A stretch of 14,151 nt of DNA from Chitinophaga pinensis (GCA_943331145.2 CALQKL020000035.1:1-14151), one strand, 5' to 3'; positions 5,976 to 13,427 are shown, numbered from the stretch's first letter. Made by a program: numbers and translations. The notes: generated from the letters alone by a model not told the origin.

Positions 5976-6461
5976 ATGTCATACAGAATAGGCTCCGGCG
6001 TTGATTTTCATCAGATGGTAGAAGGCAGAGACCTTTGGATTGGTGGTGTGAAAATTCCGCATCATAAAGGCTCGTTAGGTCATAGCGATGCAGATGTATT
6101 GTTACATGCGATATGCGATGCCATGCTTGGTGCACTTTGCTTGGGCGATATTGGTTATCATTTTCCTGACACCGACAACACGTTTAAAAATATAGATAGT
6201 AAAATATTGTTGCAAAAAACCCAAGATTTAATTGCTTCAAAAAATTACGAAGTAGTTAATATTGACAGCACTTTATGTTTACAAGCACCCAAAATAGCAC
6301 CTTATATTTCTGCAATGCAAAAAGCGATTGCCGACATTTTACAATTGGACATTTCTGATGTTTCGGTAAAAGCAACAACTACTGAAAAAATGGGATTTGT
6401 AGGGAGGGAAGAAGGTTTGGTGGCTTATGCAACCGTTTTACTCAAACAAAAATCACAATAG
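5976..6461 (+). CDS. ispF: 2-C-methyl-D-erythritol 2,4-cyclodiphosphate synthase
   Basis: Fifth enzyme of the non-mevalonate (MEP) isoprenoid pathway: it cyclises CDP-methylerythritol 2-phosphate to the 2,4-cyclodiphosphate with release of CMP. It acts in the cytoplasm as a trimer with zinc at the subunit interface. The 161 residues match the family length. Zinc ligands lie in GVDFH (D10, H12) and at H44. HSDAD (36-40), DIGYHFPDTD (58-67) and TTTEKMGFVGREEG (134-147, nucleotide and substrate contacts) are intact. The ATG gives the usual short N-terminus (YRIGSGVDFH). It stands 9 bp before dut and the two are probably co-transcribed. The upstream 80 nt are repeat sequence followed by an A-rich stretch. 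Confidence 0.96.
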   Translation: MSYRIGSGVDFHQMVEGRDLWIGGVKIPHHKGSLGHSDADVLLHAICDAMLGALCLGDIGYHFPDTDNTFKNIDSKILLQKTQDLIASKNYEVVNIDSTLCLQAPKIAPYISAMQKAIADILQLDISDVSVKATTTEKMGFVGREEGLVAYATVLLKQKSQ

Positions 6462-6470
6462 ATTTTTCGT

Positions 6471-6914
6471 ATGTCTGAAATGAAAATTAATATCATTAAT
6501 ACATCCTCTAATCCTCTGCCTGCTTATGCTACAGCAGGATCTGCAGGAATGGATATTCGTGCAAATTTGACGGATCCTATTGCATTAAATCCATTGGAGA
6601 GAATGCTTATACCTACAGGATTATTTGTGCAATTGCCCCCCAATTTTGAAATACAAATTCGCCCAAGAAGTGGAATGGCATTGAAGCAGGGGATAACTTG
6701 CTTAAATACGCCAGGCACCATAGATAGTGATTATCGAGGGGAAATAAAAGTGTTGTTGATTAATTTAAGCAACGAAATTCAAATCATAAATAACAGCGAC
6801 AGAATTGCACAAATGGTTTTTGCTAAAACAGAAACGGTGGAGTTGATAGAGGTAGAAGTAATTAATGAAACAGAAAGAGGTGCTGGAGGATTTGGACATA
6901 CGGGGAAGCAATAA
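6471..6914 (+). CDS. dut: Deoxyuridine 5'-triphosphate nucleotidohydrolase (dUTPase)
   Basis: Trimeric dUTPase that splits dUTP to dUMP and pyrophosphate, keeping uracil out of DNA and supplying dUMP for thymidylate synthesis. All five family motifs are present: AGSAGMDI (22-29), RPRSGMA (64-70), GTIDSDYRGEI (82-92, with the catalytic Asp D85 and the base-stacking Tyr Y88), RIAQMV (111-116) and the flexible C-terminal RGAGGFGHTG (136-145) that closes over the phosphates. The length, 147 residues, is typical. The first ATG (6471) and a second at 6480 (MKINIIN) are both possible starts; homologues often begin near the second. It follows ispF by 9 bp, and no clear terminator is visible after it. 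Confidence 0.96.
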   Translation: MSEMKINIINTSSNPLPAYATAGSAGMDIRANLTDPIALNPLERMLIPTGLFVQLPPNFEIQIRPRSGMALKQGITCLNTPGTIDSDYRGEIKVLLINLSNEIQIINNSDRIAQMVFAKTETVELIEVEVINETERGAGGFGHTGKQ

Positions 6915-7017
6915 ATCACAGAAAATAACATCTTCTTAAACATTCCAAGGTTTTTAATTAGAAATTATCACCTCAAACTCAACCGGACTTTAAACAGTAT
7001 ATTTACAGCATAAATAC

Positions 7018-7035
7018 ATTCGAGTATAATCGAAT
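7018..7035. repeat. Small inverted repeat upstream of the DUF4292 lipoprotein gene
   Basis: ATTCGA (7018-7023) and TCGAAT (7030-7035) are perfect 6-bp arms around GTATAA. They lie 45-62 bp before the ATG, where an operator or promoter would be. In AT-rich DNA such a short repeat can arise by chance. Confidence 0.25.
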
Positions 7036-7079
7036 AAAATTCATTTTTTAAGTCTAATTTTTAAGAACAACAATTATAA

Positions 7080-7892
7080 ATGAGAAGTTCAATATCAGTT
7101 GTTATAATATGCTTGATTTTATTAGTAAGCTGTAAAACCACAAAGCAAATCAATAAAGTGATACAATCCAAAGAAGTTGTTGAGCTTGTTGTAGATAAAA
7201 ATGCAGCAGATTCAATTCGAAAAGTAAATGAAACATTTGGTCAGTTTAAGAAAAACAATATTGACTTTAAAACATTTTCTGCCAAAATAAAAGTAGAATC
7301 AACTGGTTCAAAAGGAAAGAATCCTGATATATCAGCGGTTGTTAAAATAGTAAAAGATTCAGCAATTTGGATTTCATTATCAGCATCAATCATTAACGTC
7401 GAAGTGTTTAGAGTTTTTATTACAAAAGACAGTGTGATATTGGTTAACAAACAAGAAAAAGAAGTGCAATATCGGTCGCTCGATTACTTACAAGAAATAA
7501 CCGAAATTCCATTTGATTATAAAACACTTCAAGACTTAATTATTGGAAACCCAATATTTTTAGGAGATACAATACAATCTTATCGGGAAGTAAACGACAG
7601 AATTTTAATGTCAACTATAAATCGATTTTTTAAAAATTTATTTACCATAACAATTGACAGTAAGATTATGGTACATAGTAAAATGGATGATGTAGATATA
7701 TTGAGAAGTAGAACAGCGGATATAACGTATGACGACTACGAATTAATGAATGGGGTATTCTTTTCGAAATCGCGTCAAATATCTGTTTCGGAGAAAACCA
7801 AATTAGATGTAAATTTAATTTTCAAACAGTACGAGTTTAACAAAGAATTGACGCTTACTTTTAACGTGCCTAAAAATTATATCAGAAAATAA
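7080..7892 (+). CDS. DUF4292 domain lipoprotein
   Basis: Envelope lipoprotein of a Bacteroidota-specific family; no reaction is known. The signal peptide ends in LVSC with the lipidated Cys at residue 18, followed by a short polar linker. The rest (from about residue 45, TFGQFKKNNIDFKTFSAKIKV) looks like a beta-rich domain that recalls lipoprotein-carrier (LolA/LolB-like) folds. The pattern of a domain opening with 'F..F.AKIKV', a middle 'SIWISLSASIINVEVFRVFITKDSV' type strand pair and a C-terminal 'F.FNKELTLTFNVPKNY' is what I use for the assignment. The 270-residue length fits. It is directly followed by the EnvC-like gene, a pairing that recurs in Bacteroidota genomes in my recollection and suggests a shared envelope role. 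A function in lipid or lipoprotein handling is inference only. Confidence 0.82.
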   Translation: MRSSISVVIICLILLVSCKTTKQINKVIQSKEVVELVVDKNAADSIRKVNETFGQFKKNNIDFKTFSAKIKVESTGSKGKNPDISAVVKIVKDSAIWISLSASIINVEVFRVFITKDSVILVNKQEKEVQYRSLDYLQEITEIPFDYKTLQDLIIGNPIFLGDTIQSYREVNDRILMSTINRFFKNLFTITIDSKIMVHSKMDDVDILRSRTADITYDDYELMNGVFFSKSRQISVSEKTKLDVNLIFKQYEFNKELTLTFNVPKNYIRK

Positions 7893-7913
7893 TTGTTATT
7901 TACAAAGCCATTA

Positions 7914-7947
7914 TTTCATATAAAGTTGAATATGGTTTGTATTTTTG
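7914..7947 (+). promoter_or_regulatory. Candidate promoter for the EnvC-like gene
   Basis: TATTTTTG (7940-7947) matches the -7 element TAnnTTTG at all positions. TTTC (7914-7917) lies 22 nt upstream in place of TTTG. Transcription would begin near 7954, only about 15 nt before the ATG. The gene may thus have its own promoter besides read-through from the DUF4292 gene. Confidence 0.48.
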
Positions 7948-7968
7948 CAACAATTGTAAAATTATTAC

Positions 7969-9282
7969 ATGATTAGACGTATTTTATTCATTGTCCTTTT
8001 TAATATCATTTCATTTGTATTAATTGCTCAGCCTCAAACCCGCGAAGAGCTTGAAAAGCAGCGCCAGCAATTAAAAAAAGAAATCGAAGAAACAGAACAG
8101 TTGCTCAACAGTAATAAGCAACAAACAAAAGAAAACATACTTCAATACAATCTTATTTCAAAGAAAGTAAATTTACAAGATCGTGTAATTGACAACATCA
8201 ATAAAGATTTGAATGTTTTGAACAACAATATGTACAATATTTCAAATGACATTCATCGTTATGACCGATTGCTTGATACTTTGAAACAAGAGTATGCAAA
8301 AAGTATGGTTTATGCCTATAAAAATAGGAGTAACTATGACTTTTTGAATTTTATATTTTCTTCGGCAAATTTTAATGATGCAATAAAGCGAATAAATTAT
8401 TTAAAAAGTTATCGAACTTATCGTGAAATGCAGGGGCAAAACATTTTGCGTACACAAAATTTACGTAAGAAGAGAATAACAGATTTAAGCAGCACAAAAG
8501 ATGTTAAAAATCAAGTATTAGAAGTACAAAGCAAAGAAATGGCGGTACTCGAGTTGCAACAAAAAGAAAAAGATAGAATGTTGGCCGAATTAAAAAAACA
8601 AGGCAAGCAACTAAATAAACAAATAGAAGCGAAGCGTAAGCAAATGCAAAAGGTAAATAATGCCATTGCGGCTGCCATTAAAAAAGCGCAGGCAGAAGCA
8701 AGAGAAAAAGCGTTGAAAGAAGCGGCTAAAGAAAAAGAGCGATTACGAAAAGAAGCAGAGAAAAATAAAACCAACAATACAAGTATTCCAATTACAAAGA
8801 CAACTTCAACGCCTGCAAAAAATACACCAGCAAAACCAGTAGAAAGTGTATTATTGAATGCAGAAAATTTAGCACTGAATGCAAGCTTCGAAAAAAATAA
8901 AGGAACTTTGCCTTGGCCTTTGGATAAAGGAATGGTATTGATGCATTATGGAAAAAACACCTTGCCTAGTGGTACAGTTATGGATGTAACTTCTGTAACC
9001 ATTTCTTCTGATATTGGCAGTACAGTAAAAGCTGTTTTTGATGGAACCGTAACTACAGTTCAGGTGATAGAAGACATGACTGTAGTGATTATACAACATG
9101 GACGTTATTTTACAACATATAGCAATTTATCTGGCGTTACCGTGCAACGCGGACAACAAATTAAAACAGGCCAATCTATTGGAAAAGTAGCTGCAAACTT
9201 TGATGGTATCGGCGCAGTTGATTTTTATATTTCCAATGAGAGTAGTAATTACGATCCAGAGAAATGGTTGAGAAGGAAATAG
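7969..9282 (+). CDS. EnvC-like murein hydrolase activator (degenerate LytM/M23 domain)
   Basis: Exported protein with a signal peptide ending LIA-Q (residue 20), two long predicted coiled-coil stretches (about 23-115 and 155-265, rich in Glu, Lys, Gln), a Thr/Pro/Ala linker (270-295) and a C-terminal LytM domain (about 315-437). This is the layout of EnvC, which activates cell-wall amidases at division. The zinc site of active M23 peptidases is missing. The stretch that should hold HxxxD reads DVTSVTISSD, TxYxHL has become TTYSNL (383-388), and the HLHFE position is AVDFYI (416-421). Known EnvC-type activators are likewise non-catalytic, so a regulatory role is the better call than an endopeptidase. 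It lies 76 bp after the DUF4292 gene with a promoter candidate between. A C-rich repeat follows its stop immediately. Confidence 0.88.
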   Translation: MIRRILFIVLFNIISFVLIAQPQTREELEKQRQQLKKEIEETEQLLNSNKQQTKENILQYNLISKKVNLQDRVIDNINKDLNVLNNNMYNISNDIHRYDRLLDTLKQEYAKSMVYAYKNRSNYDFLNFIFSSANFNDAIKRINYLKSYRTYREMQGQNILRTQNLRKKRITDLSSTKDVKNQVLEVQSKEMAVLELQQKEKDRMLAELKKQGKQLNKQIEAKRKQMQKVNNAIAAAIKKAQAEAREKALKEAAKEKERLRKEAEKNKTNNTSIPITKTTSTPAKNTPAKPVESVLLNAENLALNASFEKNKGTLPWPLDKGMVLMHYGKNTLPSGTVMDVTSVTISSDIGSTVKAVFDGTVTTVQVIEDMTVVIIQHGRYFTTYSNLSGVTVQRGQQIKTGQSIGKVAANFDGIGAVDFYISNESSNYDPEKWLRRK

Positions 9283-9283
9283 T

Positions 9284-9327
9284 AAGCCCCCATCCCCAAC
9301 CCTTCCCCCGAAAGAGGAAGGGAGTTG
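9284..9327 (+). repeat. C-rich intergenic hairpin element
   Basis: Starts right after the EnvC-like stop with AAGCCCCCATCCCCAACCC. CCCTTCC (9300-9306) pairs with GGAAGGG (9316-9322) around CCCGAAAGA. The outer CAA (9297-9299) and TTG (9325-9327) extend the stem past a 2-nt bulge. It is sharply GC-rich against an AT-rich background and has no T-tail, so it is not a classical terminator. Similar C-rich and G-rich hairpins are, in my experience, scattered between genes in many Bacteroidota genomes. Confidence 0.6.
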
Positions 9328-9387
9328 AATCATTTTCCAAAATCTAGCATCATGTATCAAGCGAAAAACAGAATGTGAATGAAGAAG

Positions 9388-9436
9388 AAAGTATGAACTC
9401 AATGATTGCTCTCGTTCTCTTTTTTGCTCATACTTT
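9388..9436. terminator. Possible weak terminator between the convergent envC-like and bshA genes
   Basis: AAAGTATGA (9388-9396) and TCATACTTT (9428-9436) are perfect 9-bp arms separated by 31 nt. T-rich sequence follows on the plus strand (TTTTT to 9438). The loop is long, but the position between two convergent genes fits a terminator. Confidence 0.35.
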
Positions 9437-9445
9437 TTAAAAATG

Positions 9446-9498
9446 CTTCCAACCATTAAACCCTTAAACTATTAAACCAGCGAAGCAGTTTAAACCTT
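9446..9498 (-). repeat. Intergenic repeat, 53-bp copy overlapping the bshA stop codon
   Basis: Read on the minus strand it starts AAGGTTTAA, has the core CTGCTTCGCTGG, then three octamer-like units (GTTTAATA, GTTTAAGG, GTTTAATG) and ends GTTGGAAG. Start, core position and end are those of the 45-bp copy after tatD, with one more 8-nt unit. Its first nine bases encode Lys-Val and the TAA of BshA, so the repeat supplies the end of that gene. Confidence 0.75.
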
Positions 9499-10620
9499 AC
9501 TCCCCATCACCCTTTCATAAAGCGCTTCATATTGAGGTACAATGGAATTGATGCCAAAACGTTTGGCTTGCGCAAAAGCGTTGGTTTTGAATTGCTGATG
9601 TATTAATGGATCTGATAAAATAGCAATTGCATTTTTGCTCATGTCTTCTATATCGCCCACATTGCTCATAAATCCAGAAAATCCGTTGATGTTAATTTCT
9701 GGCAATCCTCCAGCATTGGTGGAAATTACGGGTACTTCTGCAGCCATAGCTTCTAATGCAGATAATCCAAAACTTTCGTATTCACTCGGTAATAAAAACA
9801 AATCTGCAATAGGTAATATGTCTTCAATTTGTTCTTGCTTACCCAAAAATTTGATGTCATTGCAAAGTGATAATGAACGTGTGTATGACTCCAATTCTGG
9901 CCTTTCTGGGCCATCACCAATTAGTAATAATTTAGCAGGCATTTGATTTGCAATTCTTATGAATACATCTACTACATCTCTAACCCTTTTTAATTTCCTG
10001 AAATTTGAAGCATGCATGATTATTTTTTCACCATTTGGTGCAACCATTTTTTTAAATGCATCTACTGGCTTTTTATTGAAATTAGCAATGTCTACAAAAT
10101 TGTAAATGACTTCTATTGGTTTGGAAATATCAAAGTTTTTATAGGTTTCTTCTTTTAAGTTTTCAGATACTGCTGTTAACGCATCACTCTCTTCCATAGA
10201 GAATGTTACTACTGGACTGTAGGTTTTATCTTTTCCAATAAGTGTAATATCTGTACCATGTAATGTAGTAATTACAGGAAGTGAGATTCCTTTCTTTGCT
10301 AAAATTTGTTTCGCCATATAAGCAGCAGCAGCATGTGGTATGGCATAATGTACATGAAGTATTTGAATGTCGTGATTGGTTACTACATCTACCATCGCGC
10401 TCGCTAATGCAGTTTCATAGGGTGGGAAATCAAATAGGGGATAGGTTGGAACCCGCACCTCATGATAAAACAAATTGGCGTGAAAACCACTTAATCTAAC
10501 AGGCTGTTGATAGGTGATGAAATGCACCTGATGCCCTTTTTCTGCTAATGCTTTTCCCAACTCTGTTGCCAATACACCACTACCTCCAAATGTTGGGTAA
10601 CAAACTATTGCTATGTTCAT
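9490..10620 (-). CDS. bshA: N-acetyl-alpha-D-glucosaminyl L-malate synthase BshA
   Basis: First enzyme of bacillithiol synthesis: a GT4-family (GT-B fold) retaining glycosyltransferase that joins GlcNAc from UDP-GlcNAc to L-malate. Bacillithiol is the main low-molecular-weight thiol of Firmicutes and many Bacteroidota. The 376 residues match the family. Characteristic are CYPTFGGSGVLATELG (7-22), with the glycine-rich nucleotide-sugar loop, then ITYQQPVRL (35-43), LHVHYAIPHA (88-97), TTLHGTD (118-124), ASNFRKLKR (204-212) and the donor-binding ExFGxxxxE stretch ESFGLSALE (282-290), followed by VPVISTNAGGLPE. The ATG gives the canonical N-terminus. The two C-terminal residues and the stop lie within an intergenic repeat. 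The bshB and bshC genes are not in the window. It is separated by 191 bp from the RsmI-like gene and probably has its own promoter, though I find no convincing one. Confidence 0.95.
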   Translation of the reverse strand: MNIAIVCYPTFGGSGVLATELGKALAEKGHQVHFITYQQPVRLSGFHANLFYHEVRVPTYPLFDFPPYETALASAMVDVVTNHDIQILHVHYAIPHAAAAYMAKQILAKKGISLPVITTLHGTDITLIGKDKTYSPVVTFSMEESDALTAVSENLKEETYKNFDISKPIEVIYNFVDIANFNKKPVDAFKKMVAPNGEKIIMHASNFRKLKRVRDVVDVFIRIANQMPAKLLLIGDGPERPELESYTRSLSLCNDIKFLGKQEQIEDILPIADLFLLPSEYESFGLSALEAMAAEVPVISTNAGGLPEININGFSGFMSNVGDIEDMSKNAIAILSDPLIHQQFKTNAFAQAKRFGINSIVPQYEALYERVMGSKV

Positions 10621-10719
10621 GATTTTTCTTTTCGATTTAAATGCAATTTATGCCAAATTGAATTAGAAATTAGTCCGGAATTGTTTGGTATAATGCTGAT
10701 TGAGGTATTGGTAAGTATG

Positions 10720-10805
10720 AAGTAAAAAGTAAAAATTCAAAAAGTTAGCCGATATGTTGGGACAAAAAATGTCTATTTATATTTTTAACTTTTTACTTTT
10801 CACTT
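10720..10805. repeat. AT-rich inverted repeat between bshA and the RsmI-like gene
   Basis: AAGTAAAAAGTAAAAA (10720-10735) and TTTTTACTTTTCACTT (10790-10805) pair at 15 of 16 positions. A further small hairpin, GACA-AAAAA-TGTC (10761-10773), lies in the loop. It starts 7 nt after the stop of the RsmI-like gene on the minus strand and its far arm is T-rich in that direction, so it may act as a loose terminator. It may equally be a dispersed repeat. Confidence 0.5.
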
Positions 10806-10811
10806 TTGATT

Positions 10812-11522
10812 TTAACTATCAGCGTGCAACAAAAAAATCACAGGTTTCTTATGCAATTCTGGTTTGTTTTTTTTCCAATCAGAAATCTTTTTGGTTTGGA
10901 TGATTTCATCTTTACCAGTAATGTTAACGCCAATGCATAAGCGGGTTCTATCGTTGCAGTGTTGTAATAAACTTTCTAAAAGTGGGTTGTTGCGATAGGG
11001 CGTTTCTATAAATATTTTTGTACTGTTGTTTTTTAATGAACTTGATTCTAGCTCTTTAATTTTCTTAATTCTTTCTCCATTTTCTATTGGCAAGTAGCCA
11101 ATAAATTCAAATTGTTGACCATTCATGCCACTCGCCATCAATGCCAATAAAATCGAACTTGGTCCAACAAGTGGTTTTATAAAGCAACCCATTTCTTGTG
11201 CAATGGCAATGAGTTGTTGCCCTGGATCTGCTACTCCCGGACATCCAGCTTCACTTATTATAGAGATATTTTTTCCTGAGGCAATTGATGATTTAAAAGC
11301 CTGTATATTTATTTGATCCGTTTCCGATTTATGAATCGTATGCCATTCAAATGCATCTATCGAAATACTTTTATCCATTGATTTTAAAAATCGCCGAGTA
11401 GTTCGCTCATTTTCTGCAAAGATGACTTGCGAATTTTTAACCGCTTCCATTACATAAGCAGGAATGGTTTCATTTGCATCTTCAGCTAAAAAACAGGGGA
11501 TTAAAAATACAGTTGTTCTCAT
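10812..11522 (-). CDS. RsmI-family SAM-dependent methyltransferase (short form)
   Basis: Tetrapyrrole methylase-fold protein related to RsmI, which 2'-O-methylates C1402 of 16S rRNA. Visible features are SEAGCPGVADPG (90-101, matching the family's SDAGTP.ISDPG), LVGPSSILLALMASG (118-132, the SAM-binding GPSA region), FIGYLP (140-145) and FIETPYRN (171-178). At 236 residues it is about 50 shorter than E. coli RsmI, the signature has Glu and Cys where RsmI has Asp and Thr, and the N-terminus (TTVFLIPCFLAEDA) lacks the usual LYVVATPIGNLGD start. It is therefore likely the shorter Bacteroidota paralogue whose target is not firmly known. Its ATG follows directly on the TAA of the EI24-like gene, with no base between, which points to translational coupling. 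Confidence 0.87.
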   Translation of the reverse strand: MRTTVFLIPCFLAEDANETIPAYVMEAVKNSQVIFAENERTTRRFLKSMDKSISIDAFEWHTIHKSETDQINIQAFKSSIASGKNISIISEAGCPGVADPGQQLIAIAQEMGCFIKPLVGPSSILLALMASGMNGQQFEFIGYLPIENGERIKKIKELESSSLKNNSTKIFIETPYRNNPLLESLLQHCNDRTRLCIGVNITGKDEIIQTKKISDWKKNKPELHKKPVIFLLHADS

Positions 11523-12296
11523 TTAGAAAGATATCAGTTTATTTTCTTTTGCTTTGTGCATGCTTAATGTTGCTGCGACAACAGCATAACTCGGAGCCAA
11601 CATCCAACCCAAAAAAGGAATGGCGTGAAACATATAAAATACCATTCCATTTCCAATGGCTAATCCACGATGATGCCCTATTAAATCTATACTTGCTGAT
11701 GAACTTAATTTATTTCGTTCACAACTATAATCTAGCATTGAAAATCCCATATAAAAACAATCAATAAACATGGCGATTAATGGGGTTATCCATCCAATTA
11801 ATGGAATAAATGAAACAATAAAAAAAGCCAACATATATATTGTTTGCCACGAAAAATTACGAAGTGCAATTTTTATTGAACGCATCATGTCTTGTAGCAA
11901 TTGCTTAAAATCAAAATGATATTCATTACCTGAAATAATGCTGTCCGTTTTTTCGCTTAAATATGCAAATACTGGTGAGCCAATTACAAGAAATGTAAAT
12001 TTGAACAAGGAGAAATAAAAAATCAGTAAAAATAAATGCGTAAATATTTGCCCAACAATAAAGAAAAAACTTAACCAACTATCTTGCATTTTATCCAACC
12101 AACTTTTCGCGCCAATTTTAGTAAGCATCCATGCTGTAGCATCATTGCTTGATGTCCAGAAATAATAAAATCCAAACACAAATAGTATACAATATAAAAT
12201 ACCTGGAATGAAAATCCATTTCCACAATCGATGTTTTTTTATGAATTGGTGTGCTTCACCATAGGCCTGAAAGGAAAGGATAATTTCTTTAAGCAT
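11523..12296 (-). CDS. EI24 domain (CysZ-like) integral membrane protein
   Basis: Inner-membrane protein of the EI24/CysZ family; CysZ proteins of proteobacteria take up sulfate. The 257 residues show four hydrophobic segments at about 27-47, 73-105 (long, broken by GSP), 150-178 and 215-243. The N-terminal amphipathic FQAYGEAHQFIKKHRLWKW precedes the first segment, and IPLIGWITPLIAMFIDCFYMGF plus the C-terminal HAIPFLGWMLAPSYAVVAATL are the best matches to the family. Whether this Bacteroidota version transports sulfate is not known from sequence, and no sulfur-assimilation genes are nearby, although bacillithiol synthesis downstream consumes cysteine. Its stop abuts the start of the RsmI-like gene. 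The porP-like gene ends 57 bp upstream, so all three may be one transcript. Confidence 0.82.
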   Translation of the reverse strand: MLKEIILSFQAYGEAHQFIKKHRLWKWIFIPGILYCILFVFGFYYFWTSSNDATAWMLTKIGAKSWLDKMQDSWLSFFFIVGQIFTHLFLLIFYFSLFKFTFLVIGSPVFAYLSEKTDSIISGNEYHFDFKQLLQDMMRSIKIALRNFSWQTIYMLAFFIVSFIPLIGWITPLIAMFIDCFYMGFSMLDYSCERNKLSSSASIDLIGHHRGLAIGNGMVFYMFHAIPFLGWMLAPSYAVVAATLSMHKAKENKLISF

Positions 12297-12353
12297 GATG
12301 GAATTAAATCATTAAAGAATGAATGGTAGCGATGTTGAAATCAATATATTTTC

Positions 12354-13379
12354 TTAGAATCTAGGACAAGGTATGCCCATATACTCGCTAGGACGTTTTA
12401 TATAAATGATTGAAAATTCAGTGCCGCCTCTGCTACCTGTTGCTGCTTTTAAAGTACTGGTGTTGATGTCGTAACTTGCGCCAAATCTGATTCCTGAAAA
12501 TTCTAAACCTAAATAAGGGATAATGGCATCATTTACACGAAGCCATGAACCAATATAAAAGCTAGTTGGGTTTTCTTTATCCCCATTGGCATTCAATGAA
12601 AGTGCGCCTCCAATAACGGTTTCGCTTGCTTTATTTTGTGATTGATGAATAAGAGAAAGATTTATACCTGCAACATCTGAAATAGGGAGTGTGCCTCCTG
12701 CATGTACAGTTAAACGACTCGCTAAAAACCAACTATTCGCTGTTGAATTTCTTAAAAAACTAACTTTTGGACGATTAATATGATACATTGAAACACCAAA
12801 ATAATAATTGTTTTCCCCATTGCTTGAGCCAGAATAAAGCATCCCAGCATTTACATCTACATATTTTTGCGTGTTGCCTAAATTTGGGTTGATTAGATAT
12901 TCACCTGAAGTATTTGGTTGGAATCCATTTTGTCGCAATTCATCTTCAAATAATAATCCACTTCTGTCAATGGTTGTTGAAGCATATGTGCCCTGAAAAC
13001 CAACACCAAATGTATTAAATCCATTTTCGTCTATAGCTTTATGATATGAAACAGAAACTGAACCATAATTTAATTTCAAAGCATTATTAGAACTTGCATC
13101 CGTTAATCCTGAAATACCTATTCCAAAAACATCACCTTCAGGCAATTTGCTTTTTAAAATCGGAAAATCTACTGATCCACTGGTAGTTACATATGCTTTT
13201 GGAATGGTAGGCCATTGGTCTCTATGGTTAACAGCCAATCTCCAAGAACCATTGAATTTCCCTGTAAATGCAGGGTTTAATGTTAGTGGAGAAGAAAAGA
13301 ATTGTGAAAAATGTGGATCTTGCGCTTGAACTGTTGCAGTCAACAATAAAAGACAAATTATTTGAATAAATTTTCTCAT
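12354..13379 (-). CDS. Type IX secretion system PorP/SprF family outer membrane protein
   Basis: Outer-membrane beta-barrel of the PorP/SprF family. SprF is needed to deliver the adhesin SprB to the surface, and PorP of Porphyromonas is part of the core type IX apparatus. The 341-residue protein has a signal peptide ending VQA-Q (residue 19). The family hallmark follows at once: DPHFSQFFSSPLTLNPAFTG (21-40), and slightly later NHRDQWPTI. The remainder has the alternating pattern of barrel strands, with the usual Cys-Pro-Arg-Phe C-terminus. sprF-like genes normally follow a large cargo gene with a type B C-terminal domain. Here the upstream neighbour is upp and no cargo gene is present, so the partner must be elsewhere. 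A well-spaced promoter candidate lies just upstream. Confidence 0.9.
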   Translation of the reverse strand: MRKFIQIICLLLLTATVQAQDPHFSQFFSSPLTLNPAFTGKFNGSWRLAVNHRDQWPTIPKAYVTTSGSVDFPILKSKLPEGDVFGIGISGLTDASSNNALKLNYGSVSVSYHKAIDENGFNTFGVGFQGTYASTTIDRSGLLFEDELRQNGFQPNTSGEYLINPNLGNTQKYVDVNAGMLYSGSSNGENNYYFGVSMYHINRPKVSFLRNSTANSWFLASRLTVHAGGTLPISDVAGINLSLIHQSQNKASETVIGGALSLNANGDKENPTSFYIGSWLRVNDAIIPYLGLEFSGIRFGASYDINTSTLKAATGSRGGTEFSIIYIKRPSEYMGIPCPRF

Positions 13380-13396
13380 GGTAAATATGCTTATCG

Positions 13397-13427
13397 TAAA
13401 GATAATAATTTAGATTTAAAAGTCAAA
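13397..13427 (-). promoter_or_regulatory. Promoter of the porP/sprF-family gene
   Basis: On the minus strand TTTG (13424-13427), a 19-nt spacer, then TATCTTTA (13397-13404), a 7-of-8 match to TAnnTTTG. Spacing is ideal. Transcription would begin near 13390, about 11 nt before the ATG, so the gene need not depend on upp. Confidence 0.58.

Noticed and set aside
7018..7062. Promoter for the DUF4292 lipoprotein gene (TAATTTTT at 7055-7062)
   Set aside because: The -7 match is acceptable but no -33 element is found at a valid spacing, so it is not listed as a promoter.
9127..9456. Open frame of 109 codons on the minus strand
   Set aside because: It covers the LytM domain coding region in antisense and the C-rich repeat. 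No family resemblance or start context.
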